Below are positions 15,124-22,450 of a stretch of DNA of 22,450 nt, piece by piece. A program made the translations under genes and the position numbers. Each line of letters opens with the position of its first letter. Positions within the stretch are counted from its first letter, which is position 1. The notes under the pieces are model-generated. The model searched no databases. It was not told the origin of the DNA and saw nothing but the letters and a program-made list of their open reading frames with translations. The DNA comes from CAINEC01 sp046303115 (GTDB taxonomy: Bacteria > Bacteroidota > Bacteroidia > AKYH767-A > OLB10): contig JBKCGZ010000177.1 of the NCBI GenBank assembly GCA_046303115.1, positions 1-22,450 of the forward strand, read 5' to 3'.

Positions 15124-17424
15124 TTATTCCTTTACAAACGACTTTTCTGAATTGACAGGAGCCTGAGGAATTCTTGTTTGTGCATCAACAACGGCAATGG
15201 TAATCATATTGACAATTTCACGAACGGAAGAGCCTAATTGTAGAATATGTACCGGCTTTTTCATTCCTAATAAAATTGGTCCGATAGCCTCTGCATCACC
15301 AACTGTCTGTAATAATTTGTAAGCAATATTACCGGCATCAAGATTTGGGAATATGAGCGTATTAACACCTGTTTCTGCAAGGTCGCTGAATGGGAAATTA
15401 TCCTTTAACAATTGCTGGTTAAATGCGAAATTAGCTTGTAATTCTCCGTCAACAACTAACTCTGGGTGCTTTGCATGTAAAATCTCCACAGCCTTACGCA
15501 TTTTAATTGCGCTTTCAGTATTTGACGATCCAAAATTCGAGTACGACATCAGTCCAACACGTGGTGCAATATTAAATCGTCGTACAGCCGCAGCAGTTAG
15601 TAAAGTTATCTCTACAATTTCTTCTACTGTAGGATTTATATTAATTGTTGTGTCAGCAAAAAACACAGGACCATCTTTTGTAATCATGATGTACATTCCA
15701 GCCATTTTTGATACTTCCGTCTGGGTGCCTATCACACGTAAAGCAGGCTTAATGGTCTCAGTATAATTACGAGTTAATCCACTGATAAGTGCATCTGCCA
15801 TTCCTGTTTCAACCATCATTGCACCGAAATAATTACGCTCTTGCATAATTTTTTTTGACTCATACAAGGTAAATCCACGACGTTTTCTCTTCTGATAAAA
15901 CAACTCTGCAAATTTTACCAATGTTTCAGGTTCTTCACGAGGATTGATAACAGTTACGCCATCCAAGCGTAAATTATGTTCCTGGATAAGAGCTGCGATT
16001 TTCTCTTTATTCCCCAATAAAATTGGGTGAGCAACACCATCTTCTTTCACAATCTGCGCAGCCTTCAAAATCTTATACGTATCTGCTTCGGCAAATACAA
16101 CTCGCTGCGGATTTTGTTTGGCCTTATTGGTAATTACACGAATCAGTTTATTATCAAGACCAAGACGTTTTTTCAATTCACTCTCGTAAGCTGTCCAATT
16201 AGTAATTGGTTTTTGTGCCACCCCAGATTGGATTGCTGCCTTAGCCACAGCAGGCGAAATAGTATGAATTAATCGTGGATCAAGCGGCTTTGGAATAATA
16301 TAATCACTGCCGAAAGCAATATTACGTTGATTATATGCAAGGTTAACAATTTCTGGAACAGGTTCCTTGGCAAGTTGTGCAATTGCGTGCACTGCTGCAA
16401 GTTTCATTTCTTCATTAATTTGCGTAGCGCGAACATCTAAAGCTCCTCTGAAAATAAATGGAAATCCAATTACATTATTCACCTGATTAGGATAATCTGA
16501 ACGACCGGTTGCCATAATAATATCAGGACGTGCTGCAACAGCATCTTCATATTTAATCTCAGGATCAGGATTAGCCATAGCAAATACAATTGGCGTGTCA
16601 GCCATTGATTTTAAATGCTCTCCTTTTAGAATGTTACCCTTTGATAAACCAATAAATACATCTGCATTATGTAAGGCATCTTCGAGTGTATGAATGTCAC
16701 GTTTAGTCGCAAACTTGCTTTTGTTATCATCCAAATTATCTCTATCGGTACGAATAACACCAGTACTATCCAACATGACAATATTTTCCACATTTGCGCC
16801 AAGTGAAACGAATAATGAAGTACAAGATATTGCGGATGCTCCAGCACCATTAACTACGATACGAACATCACCAATTTTTTTATTTGCAACTTCTAATGCA
16901 TTGATAAGGGCTGCACCTGAAATAATCGCAGTTCCATGTTGATCATCATGCATCACTGGAATTTTCAACTCTGCCTTAAGACGTTTTTCTATTTCAAAGC
17001 ACTCTGGGGCTTTAATATCTTCCAGGTTAATTCCTCCGAAAGTTGGAGCAATTGCCTTTACAGTTTTCACAAAATCATCAACGTTAGTCTGATCAATTTC
17101 AATATCAAACACATCAATATCAGCAAAGATTTTAAAAAGCAATCCTTTACCTTCCATTACAGGTTTTGAAGCTTCCGCTCCAATATTTCCTAATCCAAGA
17201 ACAGCGGTACCATTTGAAATTACCGCAACCAGGTTCCCCTTAGCTGTATACTTATAAACATCTTCTGGATTCTTTTCAATTTCCAGACATGGAGCAGCAA
17301 CTCCTGGGGAATATGCTAATGCTAAATCGCGCTGAGTACTTGTAGGTTTACTTGGTACTACTTCAATCTTTCCTGGTCTACCCGACTCATGATAATCAAG
17401 AGCCTCTTGTTTTAAATCTGGCAT
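15124..17424 (-). CDS. maeB: NADP-dependent malic enzyme with phosphotransacetylase-like C-terminal domain
   Basis: A 766-residue multidomain malic enzyme that decarboxylates malate to pyruvate with reduction of NADP (assumed from the family), feeding NADPH and pyruvate metabolism in the cytoplasm. The N-terminal malic domain has LAYSPGVAAPCLEI (residues 36-49) and NGTAVLGLGNIG. Metal and substrate motifs follow at FADIDVFDIEID and MHDDQHGTAIISGAAL, and the nucleotide-binding motif VVNGAGASA is near residue 190. From about residue 430 to the end it carries a domain related to phosphate acetyltransferase, which in MaeB is thought to be regulatory for acetyl-CoA. A good Shine-Dalgarno-like AGAGGA lies 7 bp before the ATG. 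A terminator separates it from ruvA. Confidence 0.96.
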   Translation of the reverse strand: MPDLKQEALDYHESGRPGKIEVVPSKPTSTQRDLALAYSPGVAAPCLEIEKNPEDVYKYTAKGNLVAVISNGTAVLGLGNIGAEASKPVMEGKGLLFKIFADIDVFDIEIDQTNVDDFVKTVKAIAPTFGGINLEDIKAPECFEIEKRLKAELKIPVMHDDQHGTAIISGAALINALEVANKKIGDVRIVVNGAGASAISCTSLFVSLGANVENIVMLDSTGVIRTDRDNLDDNKSKFATKRDIHTLEDALHNADVFIGLSKGNILKGEHLKSMADTPIVFAMANPDPEIKYEDAVAARPDIIMATGRSDYPNQVNNVIGFPFIFRGALDVRATQINEEMKLAAVHAIAQLAKEPVPEIVNLAYNQRNIAFGSDYIIPKPLDPRLIHTISPAVAKAAIQSGVAQKPITNWTAYESELKKRLGLDNKLIRVITNKAKQNPQRVVFAEADTYKILKAAQIVKEDGVAHPILLGNKEKIAALIQEHNLRLDGVTVINPREEPETLVKFAELFYQKRKRRGFTLYESKKIMQERNYFGAMMVETGMADALISGLTRNYTETIKPALRVIGTQTEVSKMAGMYIMITKDGPVFFADTTININPTVEEIVEITLLTAAAVRRFNIAPRVGLMSYSNFGSSNTESAIKMRKAVEILHAKHPELVVDGELQANFAFNQQLLKDNFPFSDLAETGVNTLIFPNLDAGNIAYKLLQTVGDAEAIGPILLGMKKPVHILQLGSSVREIVNMITIAVVDAQTRIPQAPVNSEKSFVKE

Positions 17425-17532
17425 ATCTTTCCTCTAAATTATTTGAATTACGAAGATACAAAATACGAATATAGGTTGTATGTCTACATCTATCGAAAAA
17501 CATGTAACAACTTGATTTTTGAATGCATAAAA

Positions 17533-17558
17533 AAAGGCCAGATAAATATCTGACCTTT
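17533..17558 (-). terminator. Rho-independent terminator of the type IX cargo gene
   Basis: On the minus strand AAAGGTCAGAT pairs with ATCTGGCCTTT (11 bp, one G-U pair) around a four-base loop, followed by TTTTATGC. It begins 20 bp after the stop codon of the leftward gene ending at 17579 and prevents read-through into maeB. Confidence 0.85.
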
Positions 17559-17578
17559 CTATTTATTAAAATTATTGA

Positions 17579-18289
17579 TTATCGATGAGAAACGACTAAT
17601 TTATAACTGTTCTTTACTTTATTATCTGAAATATATGTTGCTATATATAACCCTGATTTTAACTCAGCTGTAGTTACAACTAAGCTTCCATTTTTCCCTG
17701 TAACATCTACAGTTTTCACTAGCGATCCTAACATATTATAAATATATAATTTATCATTGTTGGTTGAAGCTGGAAGGTTGTAAGTAAATACGGTAAATTG
17801 ATCTGCAGGATTTTTCAGAGGCTTTGATAATCCATATGATTCTACTACATCATTTAATCCTTGAACACAAAATGCAAAATCCAAAGTAAATCCTGTTGAA
17901 TCTGCAGGGTTATTTTGATCATAGAATCGATAATGAATAGAAGCTGTTCCACAATTACCGTTTGGGTAAACTTTAGCATCGAACGTAGACTCACGGCCAC
18001 CAGCTGCTATTGGTGTAGTATAAGTAGTAATAGCAGTACCAGGAGGGTTGCAATATTGACCGAAACAGAATAATTCATACATTCCTGCTGGAAGATTAAC
18101 AATATCACGTTCAACAATGATATCAACCGTTGACGAACTGATATTATCCAAACGGGCTGTTGATTCTAGCACATTGGTGTTACCTGGATCAGAAACCATT
18201 AAGTTATAACCAGAAAGCACTAGGTTTTGTCCGAAAGAAACTAACGATATTCCTAGCACAAATAAAGTTGATAGTAAAAATTTTTTCAT
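17579..18289 (-). CDS. Secreted protein with type IX (type A) C-terminal sorting domain
   Basis: A 236-residue exported protein. A signal peptide covers residues 1-20 (ending VSFG before Q21). A beta-rich domain of about 125 residues follows with four cysteines (C75, C80, C113, C141), which could form two disulfides. The last 80 or so residues form a type A sorting domain, with LYIYNMLGSLVKTVDV, TTAELKSGLYIATYI and a final KLVVSHR; this domain directs export through the SprA pore and is usually removed at the surface. I do not recognise the central domain, so its function is unknown. It has its own terminator and is transcribed divergently from the Omp28-like cargo gene, sharing a 154-bp spacer. 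Confidence 0.85.
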   Translation of the reverse strand: MKKFLLSTLFVLGISLVSFGQNLVLSGYNLMVSDPGNTNVLESTARLDNISSSTVDIIVERDIVNLPAGMYELFCFGQYCNPPGTAITTYTTPIAAGGRESTFDAKVYPNGNCGTASIHYRFYDQNNPADSTGFTLDFAFCVQGLNDVVESYGLSKPLKNPADQFTVFTYNLPASTNNDKLYIYNMLGSLVKTVDVTGKNGSLVVTTAELKSGLYIATYISDNKVKNSYKLVVSHR

Positions 18290-18443
18290 ATTTATATTTT
18301 TTCTAATTGCTTTGGGAGTGTAAATTTAAATAAAAACCCAATAAAAAAGAAATATTTTACACCTCAAATACATAATAAATGTGTTTTTTCATAATTTAGG
18401 CATCTTATTAAAAGTTAAATCAAACCCTTTAAAATTAAATAAC

Positions 18444-20306
18444 ATGCAAAAAATTTACTCATTAATTGCTTGCTTGTTGATTTCAGGATCAGTATTCAGT
18501 CAATCACAACGATTGGTATTGTTCGAAGAATTTACAAGTGAAAACTGCGGACCTTGTGCTGCAACTAACGGACCTCTAAATGACCTATTAAACAGTAACG
18601 GAAATGAGGTTGTATCAATTAAATACCAAAACAACATTCCATCAGCAGGACCTATGTATGGGCACAACACTGCAGATGTTAATTCAAGAATGACTTATTA
18701 CGCTAACAACTATTCTCCAAATGGAATCGTAGATGGAAACGTATATAATGACCAACCCGCTACTTTAACTCAAGCCATTTTAACAAATCGTGCTGCAGTT
18801 ACGTCGCCGTTTACAATAAGTATTAGTCATGCAATAAATGGAACGTCTGTTGACGTAACTGCTGTAGTGAAAATGACAGGAAGCATATCTCCTGCAGGAC
18901 TTGTTGCACAATTTGCAATTATTGAAAGAAATATTTATTTCACAACTGCTCCAGGTTCAAATGGAGAAAAGCACTTCGAAGGTGTAATGAAGAAAATGTT
19001 ACCTAATGCATCAGGTACTGCTTTGCCTTCAACAATGGTACAGGGCGACTCTGTAGTTTATAATTTTTCTTGGACAATGGCTAACGTTTACAACCAAGTT
19101 CAGTTAGCTGTCATAGGATTTGTGCAAGATAATTCAACGAAAGAAGTACACCAAGCTGGCTATAGCCGTACATTAATTCAAAATGATGCTGGTGTTACTG
19201 CAACTCAAATTAATTATTTGAATTGCGATACAGTAGTAACTCCTTCAGTGAATGTATTTAATTATGGTATTGCCGACTTAACTTCTGTAGACCTTCTTTA
19301 TAAAGTTGATGCAGGTACTAATCAAACTTATAGCTGGACAGGAAATATTCCTTCTGGCGGTTCAAGTTTAATTACGTTGCCAGCTATCACCTTAACGCCA
19401 GGAGCTCATACAATTACGACTGCAACAGCTAATCCTAATGGAAGCGCTGATCAAGATGCGTTTAATGACTCTAAAGTAACTCCTGTATTAATTGCAGCAG
19501 CACCAATCGCAACTCCAATAATTCAGGGCTTTACAACTGGCGCTTTCCCTCCAGCAGGATGGGCAAGATTTAATGCAGATGCTAGTTATACATGGACACG
19601 TGTAGCTGCTGGAGCTACAGGAACAAATGGTTCAGCTAAAATTGATTTTTACAATAGTACTCCGGGGCAAATTGACGAGTTATTCTTACCTCCATTCTCT
19701 TTAGCAGGTGCAAACAATGCGTACTTGACTTTCTATGTAGCAAAAGTTAGATATAGTGCAGCCTATAATGATGAGATTGATTTTAACGCAACAATAGATT
19801 GCGGTACTACGTGGAATATGCTTTGGGGTAAATCAGATAATACTGGGTTAACAACAAATTTAACAGCCAATACGAATGCTTGGACACCAGTTTCAGGATC
19901 TACAACTGATTGGAGACAAGAAACAGTTGACCTTTCATCTTTATTAGGTCAAACAAACATCATTGCTAAATTCACTGCAATCAGTGGTTATGGTAACAAT
20001 GGTTATATCGATGATATCAACATTACTCAAAATGTTGGAGTTGGTGAAAACTCAGTAACGGAAACAATCAGTGTATTCCCAATCCCTTCTGCTGGTAATG
20101 TAAGTTTAACATTAGATAAGTTAAATGCGTCTACATTCACAATTGTTATTACTGATATGGCTGGTAAAACAATTTCGAGACAAGAGAATGTTGCTAATAC
20201 AGGAACATTAACGGTAGATCTTTCTTCATTAGAAAATGGCTCTTACCTAGTTAACATCGAAACACCAGGACAAAAAATCATTAAAAAAGTAATTTTAGAG
20301 AAATAA
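18444..20306 (+). CDS. Omp28-like surface protein with thioredoxin-type CGPC site and type IX sorting domain
   Basis: A 620-residue exported protein. The ATG at 18444 is chosen over one 21 codons upstream because it begins a clean signal peptide (residues 1-19, ending SVFS before Q20). It is followed by an Omp28-related thioredoxin-like domain with FEEFTSENCGPCAA, active-site cysteines C35 and C38. Near residue 250 comes a CARDB-like beta domain (NDAGVTATQINYL). From about residue 365 comes a jelly-roll module beginning with FPPAGW and ending GYIDDINI, resembling the choice-of-anchor or MAM-like modules of Bacteroidota surface proteins. The final 75 residues form a type A sorting domain (ISVFPIPSAGNVSL, IKKVILEK). 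It is expected to be exported by type IX secretion and surface-attached or released. Its redox role is inferred from CGPC. Confidence 0.87.
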   Translation: MQKIYSLIACLLISGSVFSQSQRLVLFEEFTSENCGPCAATNGPLNDLLNSNGNEVVSIKYQNNIPSAGPMYGHNTADVNSRMTYYANNYSPNGIVDGNVYNDQPATLTQAILTNRAAVTSPFTISISHAINGTSVDVTAVVKMTGSISPAGLVAQFAIIERNIYFTTAPGSNGEKHFEGVMKKMLPNASGTALPSTMVQGDSVVYNFSWTMANVYNQVQLAVIGFVQDNSTKEVHQAGYSRTLIQNDAGVTATQINYLNCDTVVTPSVNVFNYGIADLTSVDLLYKVDAGTNQTYSWTGNIPSGGSSLITLPAITLTPGAHTITTATANPNGSADQDAFNDSKVTPVLIAAAPIATPIIQGFTTGAFPPAGWARFNADASYTWTRVAAGATGTNGSAKIDFYNSTPGQIDELFLPPFSLAGANNAYLTFYVAKVRYSAAYNDEIDFNATIDCGTTWNMLWGKSDNTGLTTNLTANTNAWTPVSGSTTDWRQETVDLSSLLGQTNIIAKFTAISGYGNNGYIDDINITQNVGVGENSVTETISVFPIPSAGNVSLTLDKLNASTFTIVITDMAGKTISRQENVANTGTLTVDLSSLENGSYLVNIETPGQKIIKKVILEK

Positions 20307-20316
20307 TCTCGTTATA

Positions 20317-20340
20317 AAAGGGACTCTTCGGAGTCCCTTT
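20317..20340 (+). terminator. Rho-independent terminator after the Omp28-like gene
   Basis: AAAGGGACTC and GAGTCCCTTT form a perfect 10-bp stem closed by a C(TTCG)G tetraloop, followed by ATTTAAT. It starts 10 bp after the stop codon and ends only 14 bp before the TlpA-like start, so read-through must occur or a promoter must lie within it for the next gene to be expressed. Confidence 0.85.
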
Positions 20341-20354
20341 ATTTAATACTACCT

Positions 20355-20861
20355 ATGAAAAAGCTATTTATCTTAGTAACAGTATCATTAATTGGTCATT
20401 TATGCATTGCTCAATCATCAGCAACTAAAACAGATGTTGGGCATGCAAGTGTTAAGACATTAGAAGGAAAAGAATTCAATACAGCATCTATCAGTAATGA
20501 TGGTAAGCCGTTTATCATTGACTTTTGGGCAACATGGTGTAAGCCTTGTGTTGCTGAACTTGATGCAATCAACGAAGAGTATTCACAGTGGAAAGAAGAA
20601 ACCGGGGTAAAGGTTTTTGCAGTTTCTATTGATGATAGTCGCTCAATGAGTCGCGTAGCACCTTATGTTGCTGGTAAAGGTTGGGACTATACAATTCTAT
20701 TAGATCCTAATGGAGATTTTAAAAGAGCAATGAATGTTAATTCGGTACCACATACATTTTTATTTGATGGTAACGGAAAGCTTGTTGCACAGCATAATAA
20801 TTATTCTGCAGGTGATGAAGACAATCTGTTTGAAGAAATAAAAAAGCTTTCAGGTAAATAA
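20355..20861 (+). CDS. TlpA-family periplasmic thioredoxin
   Basis: A 168-residue exported thiol-disulfide oxidoreductase. It has a signal peptide at residues 1-19 (ending LCIA before Q20), then a TlpA/ResA-type thioredoxin fold with FWATWCKPC (active cysteines C62 and C65) and the cis-proline loop VNSVPHTF (P133). The expected location is the periplasm, where such proteins usually reduce disulfides. It lies between the Omp28-like CGPC protein and the DUF6029 protein on the same strand, with strong terminators on both sides. There is no lipobox, so it is soluble if the cleavage is right. Partner proteins cannot be deduced. Confidence 0.93.
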   Translation: MKKLFILVTVSLIGHLCIAQSSATKTDVGHASVKTLEGKEFNTASISNDGKPFIIDFWATWCKPCVAELDAINEEYSQWKEETGVKVFAVSIDDSRSMSRVAPYVAGKGWDYTILLDPNGDFKRAMNVNSVPHTFLFDGNGKLVAQHNNYSAGDEDNLFEEIKKLSGK

Positions 20862-20882
20862 TTACTTAGAATTAAATAAATT

Positions 20883-20910
20883 CGGGGACTTAACAAAAGT
20901 TAGGTTCCCG
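20883..20910 (+). terminator. Rho-independent terminator after the TlpA-like gene
   Basis: CGGGGACTTAAC pairs with GTTAGGTTCCCG (12 bp, with two G-U pairs) around AAAA, followed by TTTTTATTTTT. It starts 21 bp after the stop codon. The U-tract contains the -7 box proposed for the next gene. Confidence 0.88.
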
Positions 20911-20914
20911 TTTT

Positions 20915-20922
20915 TATTTTTG
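20915..20922 (+). promoter_or_regulatory. Putative -7 promoter box of the DUF6029 gene
   Basis: TATTTTTG, a perfect TAnnTTTG match, ends 17 bp before the ATG at 20940, the same distance as for gcvH and the glycosyltransferase. It overlaps the terminator U-tract and lacks a clear -33 box, so it may be coincidental. Confidence 0.3.
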
Positions 20923-20939
20923 CACCTTAATTAATCACA

Positions 20940-22450
20940 ATGAACAAACTATTACGAATTACAATTGTGTGTATGTGTTTAGTGTTTGCAACTCAACTTG
21001 TAAACGCTCAGCAATCGAGCATTATGTCTAACATTACAGGGAACTTTGAAGTCAACTCACAATATTATAAACCCGACAGCGCTATACTTGCGCCAGATGT
21101 ACCAGAGAAATTATTAAGCAACGGATTCTTTAATCTTAATTATGAATCAGGGAATTTTAAGGCGGGACTGCGCTACGAGAGTTATTTGAATGCCTTGCAG
21201 GGCTTTGACCCAAATTATAGAGGCAGTGGGATTACTTACCGATTTGCGCAATTTTCAAAAGATGAAATAACCATTACAGCAGGTAATTTTTATGATCAGT
21301 TTGGTAACGGATTAATCTTCAGAAGTTATGAAGAACGTGCTTTAGGTGTGGATAATGCGATGGATGGATTGCACATTAAGTACAATCCTTACAAAGGAAT
21401 TATTCTAAAAGGATTTGTGGCTGAGCAACGAAATTTCTTTGCTAAAGGGCCTGGAATTGTGAGAGGATTTGACGGAGACGTACAATTGAACGATGCATTG
21501 GATTCATGGGCTGATAAAAAACTTCGGTTAGGCGTTGGAGGTAGTTTTGTGAGTAAATATCAAAAGGATAATAGTCCTACCAGAATTCTCCCTGAAAATG
21601 TTGGATCATATGCCTTCAGAACAAATATCGGTTATGGGAGTTGGTTAGTGAATGCAGAATATGCAAGTAAAATTAATGACCCATCAATTGTCAATAATTT
21701 CATTTATAAAAATGGAGAAGCTTTGTTAGTAAATATTAACTACGCCAAGAAAGGATTTGGGGCGCAGGTTTCTGGAAAGCGTGTTGACAATATGAATTAT
21801 CGCTCTGATCGTGGAGCAACAGGAAACAGTTTATTTATCAATTATCTTCCTGCAATCAACAAGCAGTTAACTTATCGTTTAAGTACTTTATATCCTTTCG
21901 CTACTCAGCCCAACGGAGAAATGGGGGCAGCTGGTGAAATATATATAAACTGCAAACCTGAAAGTGCGCTTGGTGGTAAATATGGAACGAAGTTAAGTTT
22001 ATCTGCTTCTGCTGTAAATGATATTCAACGTACTGCTTTAAATAATGATACATTAGGATACGCATCTGACTTTTTTGCAATAGGCGACAATCGTTATTAT
22101 CAAGATGTTAATTTTGAACTAACGAAGAAGTTATCTAAGAATGATAAAATAATTTTAACATATATTTATCAGATTTATGACAAGAATGTAATTGAAGGAA
22201 AAATTGGAGAAAAACAAGTTACATCACATATTGGCGTTGTAGAATATCTGCATAAATTTGATTCAAAACATAGCATTCGTACCGAATTACAACATTTACA
22301 AACTGCCGAAGACAAAAAAAACTGGGCTATGCTTTTAGTAGAATATAGTGTTTCACCAAAGTGGATTATTACTGTATTTGATGAATGGAATTATGGTAAT
22401 TATAAAAAAGACCAGCGCTTTCATTACTATAATGCGAGTATGGTTTATAC
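20940..22450 (+). CDS. DUF6029 family outer-membrane protein (3' end cut by window)
   Basis: A partial gene: 503 codons from ATG at 20940, still open at the window edge. A signal peptide covers about residues 1-24 (ending VNAQ, with cleavage near Q24). The rest is rich in alternating beta-strands with aromatic girdle residues (for example GNFYDQFGNGLIFRSYEER), consistent with an outer-membrane beta-barrel. The sequence resembles the DUF6029 family found in Bacteroidota, known to me only by name with no assigned function. It follows the TlpA-like gene after a terminator and probably has its own promoter. Its place beside two thioredoxin-fold proteins suggests a related envelope role, which is inference. 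The C-terminus is not in the window. Confidence 0.78.
   Translation, partial: MNKLLRITIVCMCLVFATQLVNAQQSSIMSNITGNFEVNSQYYKPDSAILAPDVPEKLLSNGFFNLNYESGNFKAGLRYESYLNALQGFDPNYRGSGITYRFAQFSKDEITITAGNFYDQFGNGLIFRSYEERALGVDNAMDGLHIKYNPYKGIILKGFVAEQRNFFAKGPGIVRGFDGDVQLNDALDSWADKKLRLGVGGSFVSKYQKDNSPTRILPENVGSYAFRTNIGYGSWLVNAEYASKINDPSIVNNFIYKNGEALLVNINYAKKGFGAQVSGKRVDNMNYRSDRGATGNSLFINYLPAINKQLTYRLSTLYPFATQPNGEMGAAGEIYINCKPESALGGKYGTKLSLSASAVNDIQRTALNNDTLGYASDFFAIGDNRYYQDVNFELTKKLSKNDKIILTYIYQIYDKNVIEGKIGEKQVTSHIGVVEYLHKFDSKHSIRTELQHLQTAEDKKNWAMLLVEYSVSPKWIITVFDEWNYGNYKKDQRFHYYNASMVY

Noticed and set aside
18381..18443. Upstream ATG for the Omp28-like gene
   Set aside because: It would add 21 residues in front of a clean signal peptide; the ATG at 18444 gives the normal N-terminus.
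1..22450. CRISPR arrays, insertion sequences, prophage or defence genes
   Set aside because: No regularly spaced repeat set, transposase, integrase, nuclease-defence or phage structural gene was seen on either strand.

Overview
The window is AT-rich chromosomal DNA from a member of the Bacteroidota, most likely Flavobacteriales or a close relative. The evidence is a complete sprA (the type IX secretion system outer-membrane translocon), two proteins with C-terminal type IX sorting domains, DUF4403 and DUF6029 family proteins, and perfect TAnnTTTG -7 promoter boxes in front of several genes. I see no insertion sequence, prophage, integrase or CRISPR array. Most of the window is conserved chromosomal gene content.

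Layout: 1-1000 holds a leftward family 9 glycosyltransferase. 1083-4338 is a tight rightward operon of a TatD-type hydrolase, a type I asparaginase (4-bp overlap) and a DUF4403 lipoprotein. 4339-4813 has no large gene. It carries a leftward tRNA-Ser(GGA) and, just downstream of it, a repeat-rich stretch with a possible 30-codon ORF. 4814-6480 holds a PAP2-family protein and an orphan LuxR-type response regulator, which converge so closely that their stop codons overlap. 6689-17424 is a leftward block of malic enzyme (maeB), ruvA, sprA and gcvH, with terminators after maeB and after gcvH. 17579-18289 is a small leftward type IX cargo protein. 18444-22450 runs rightward: an Omp28-like type IX cargo with a CGPC thioredoxin-like site, a TlpA-type thioredoxin, and a DUF6029 outer-membrane protein cut by the window edge. 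Strong terminators separate these three.

How the genes relate: SprA is the pore through which proteins with type A sorting domains, such as the two encoded about 3 kb from it, leave the cell. The Omp28/TlpA/DUF6029 group may be a surface and periplasm thiol-redox module; this is inference. The most notable deviations are a response regulator with Glu at the phospho-acceptor position, a PAP2 protein lacking both usual phosphate-binding arginines, two TTG start codons (glycosyltransferase and sprA), and the structured repeat region downstream of tRNA-Ser.
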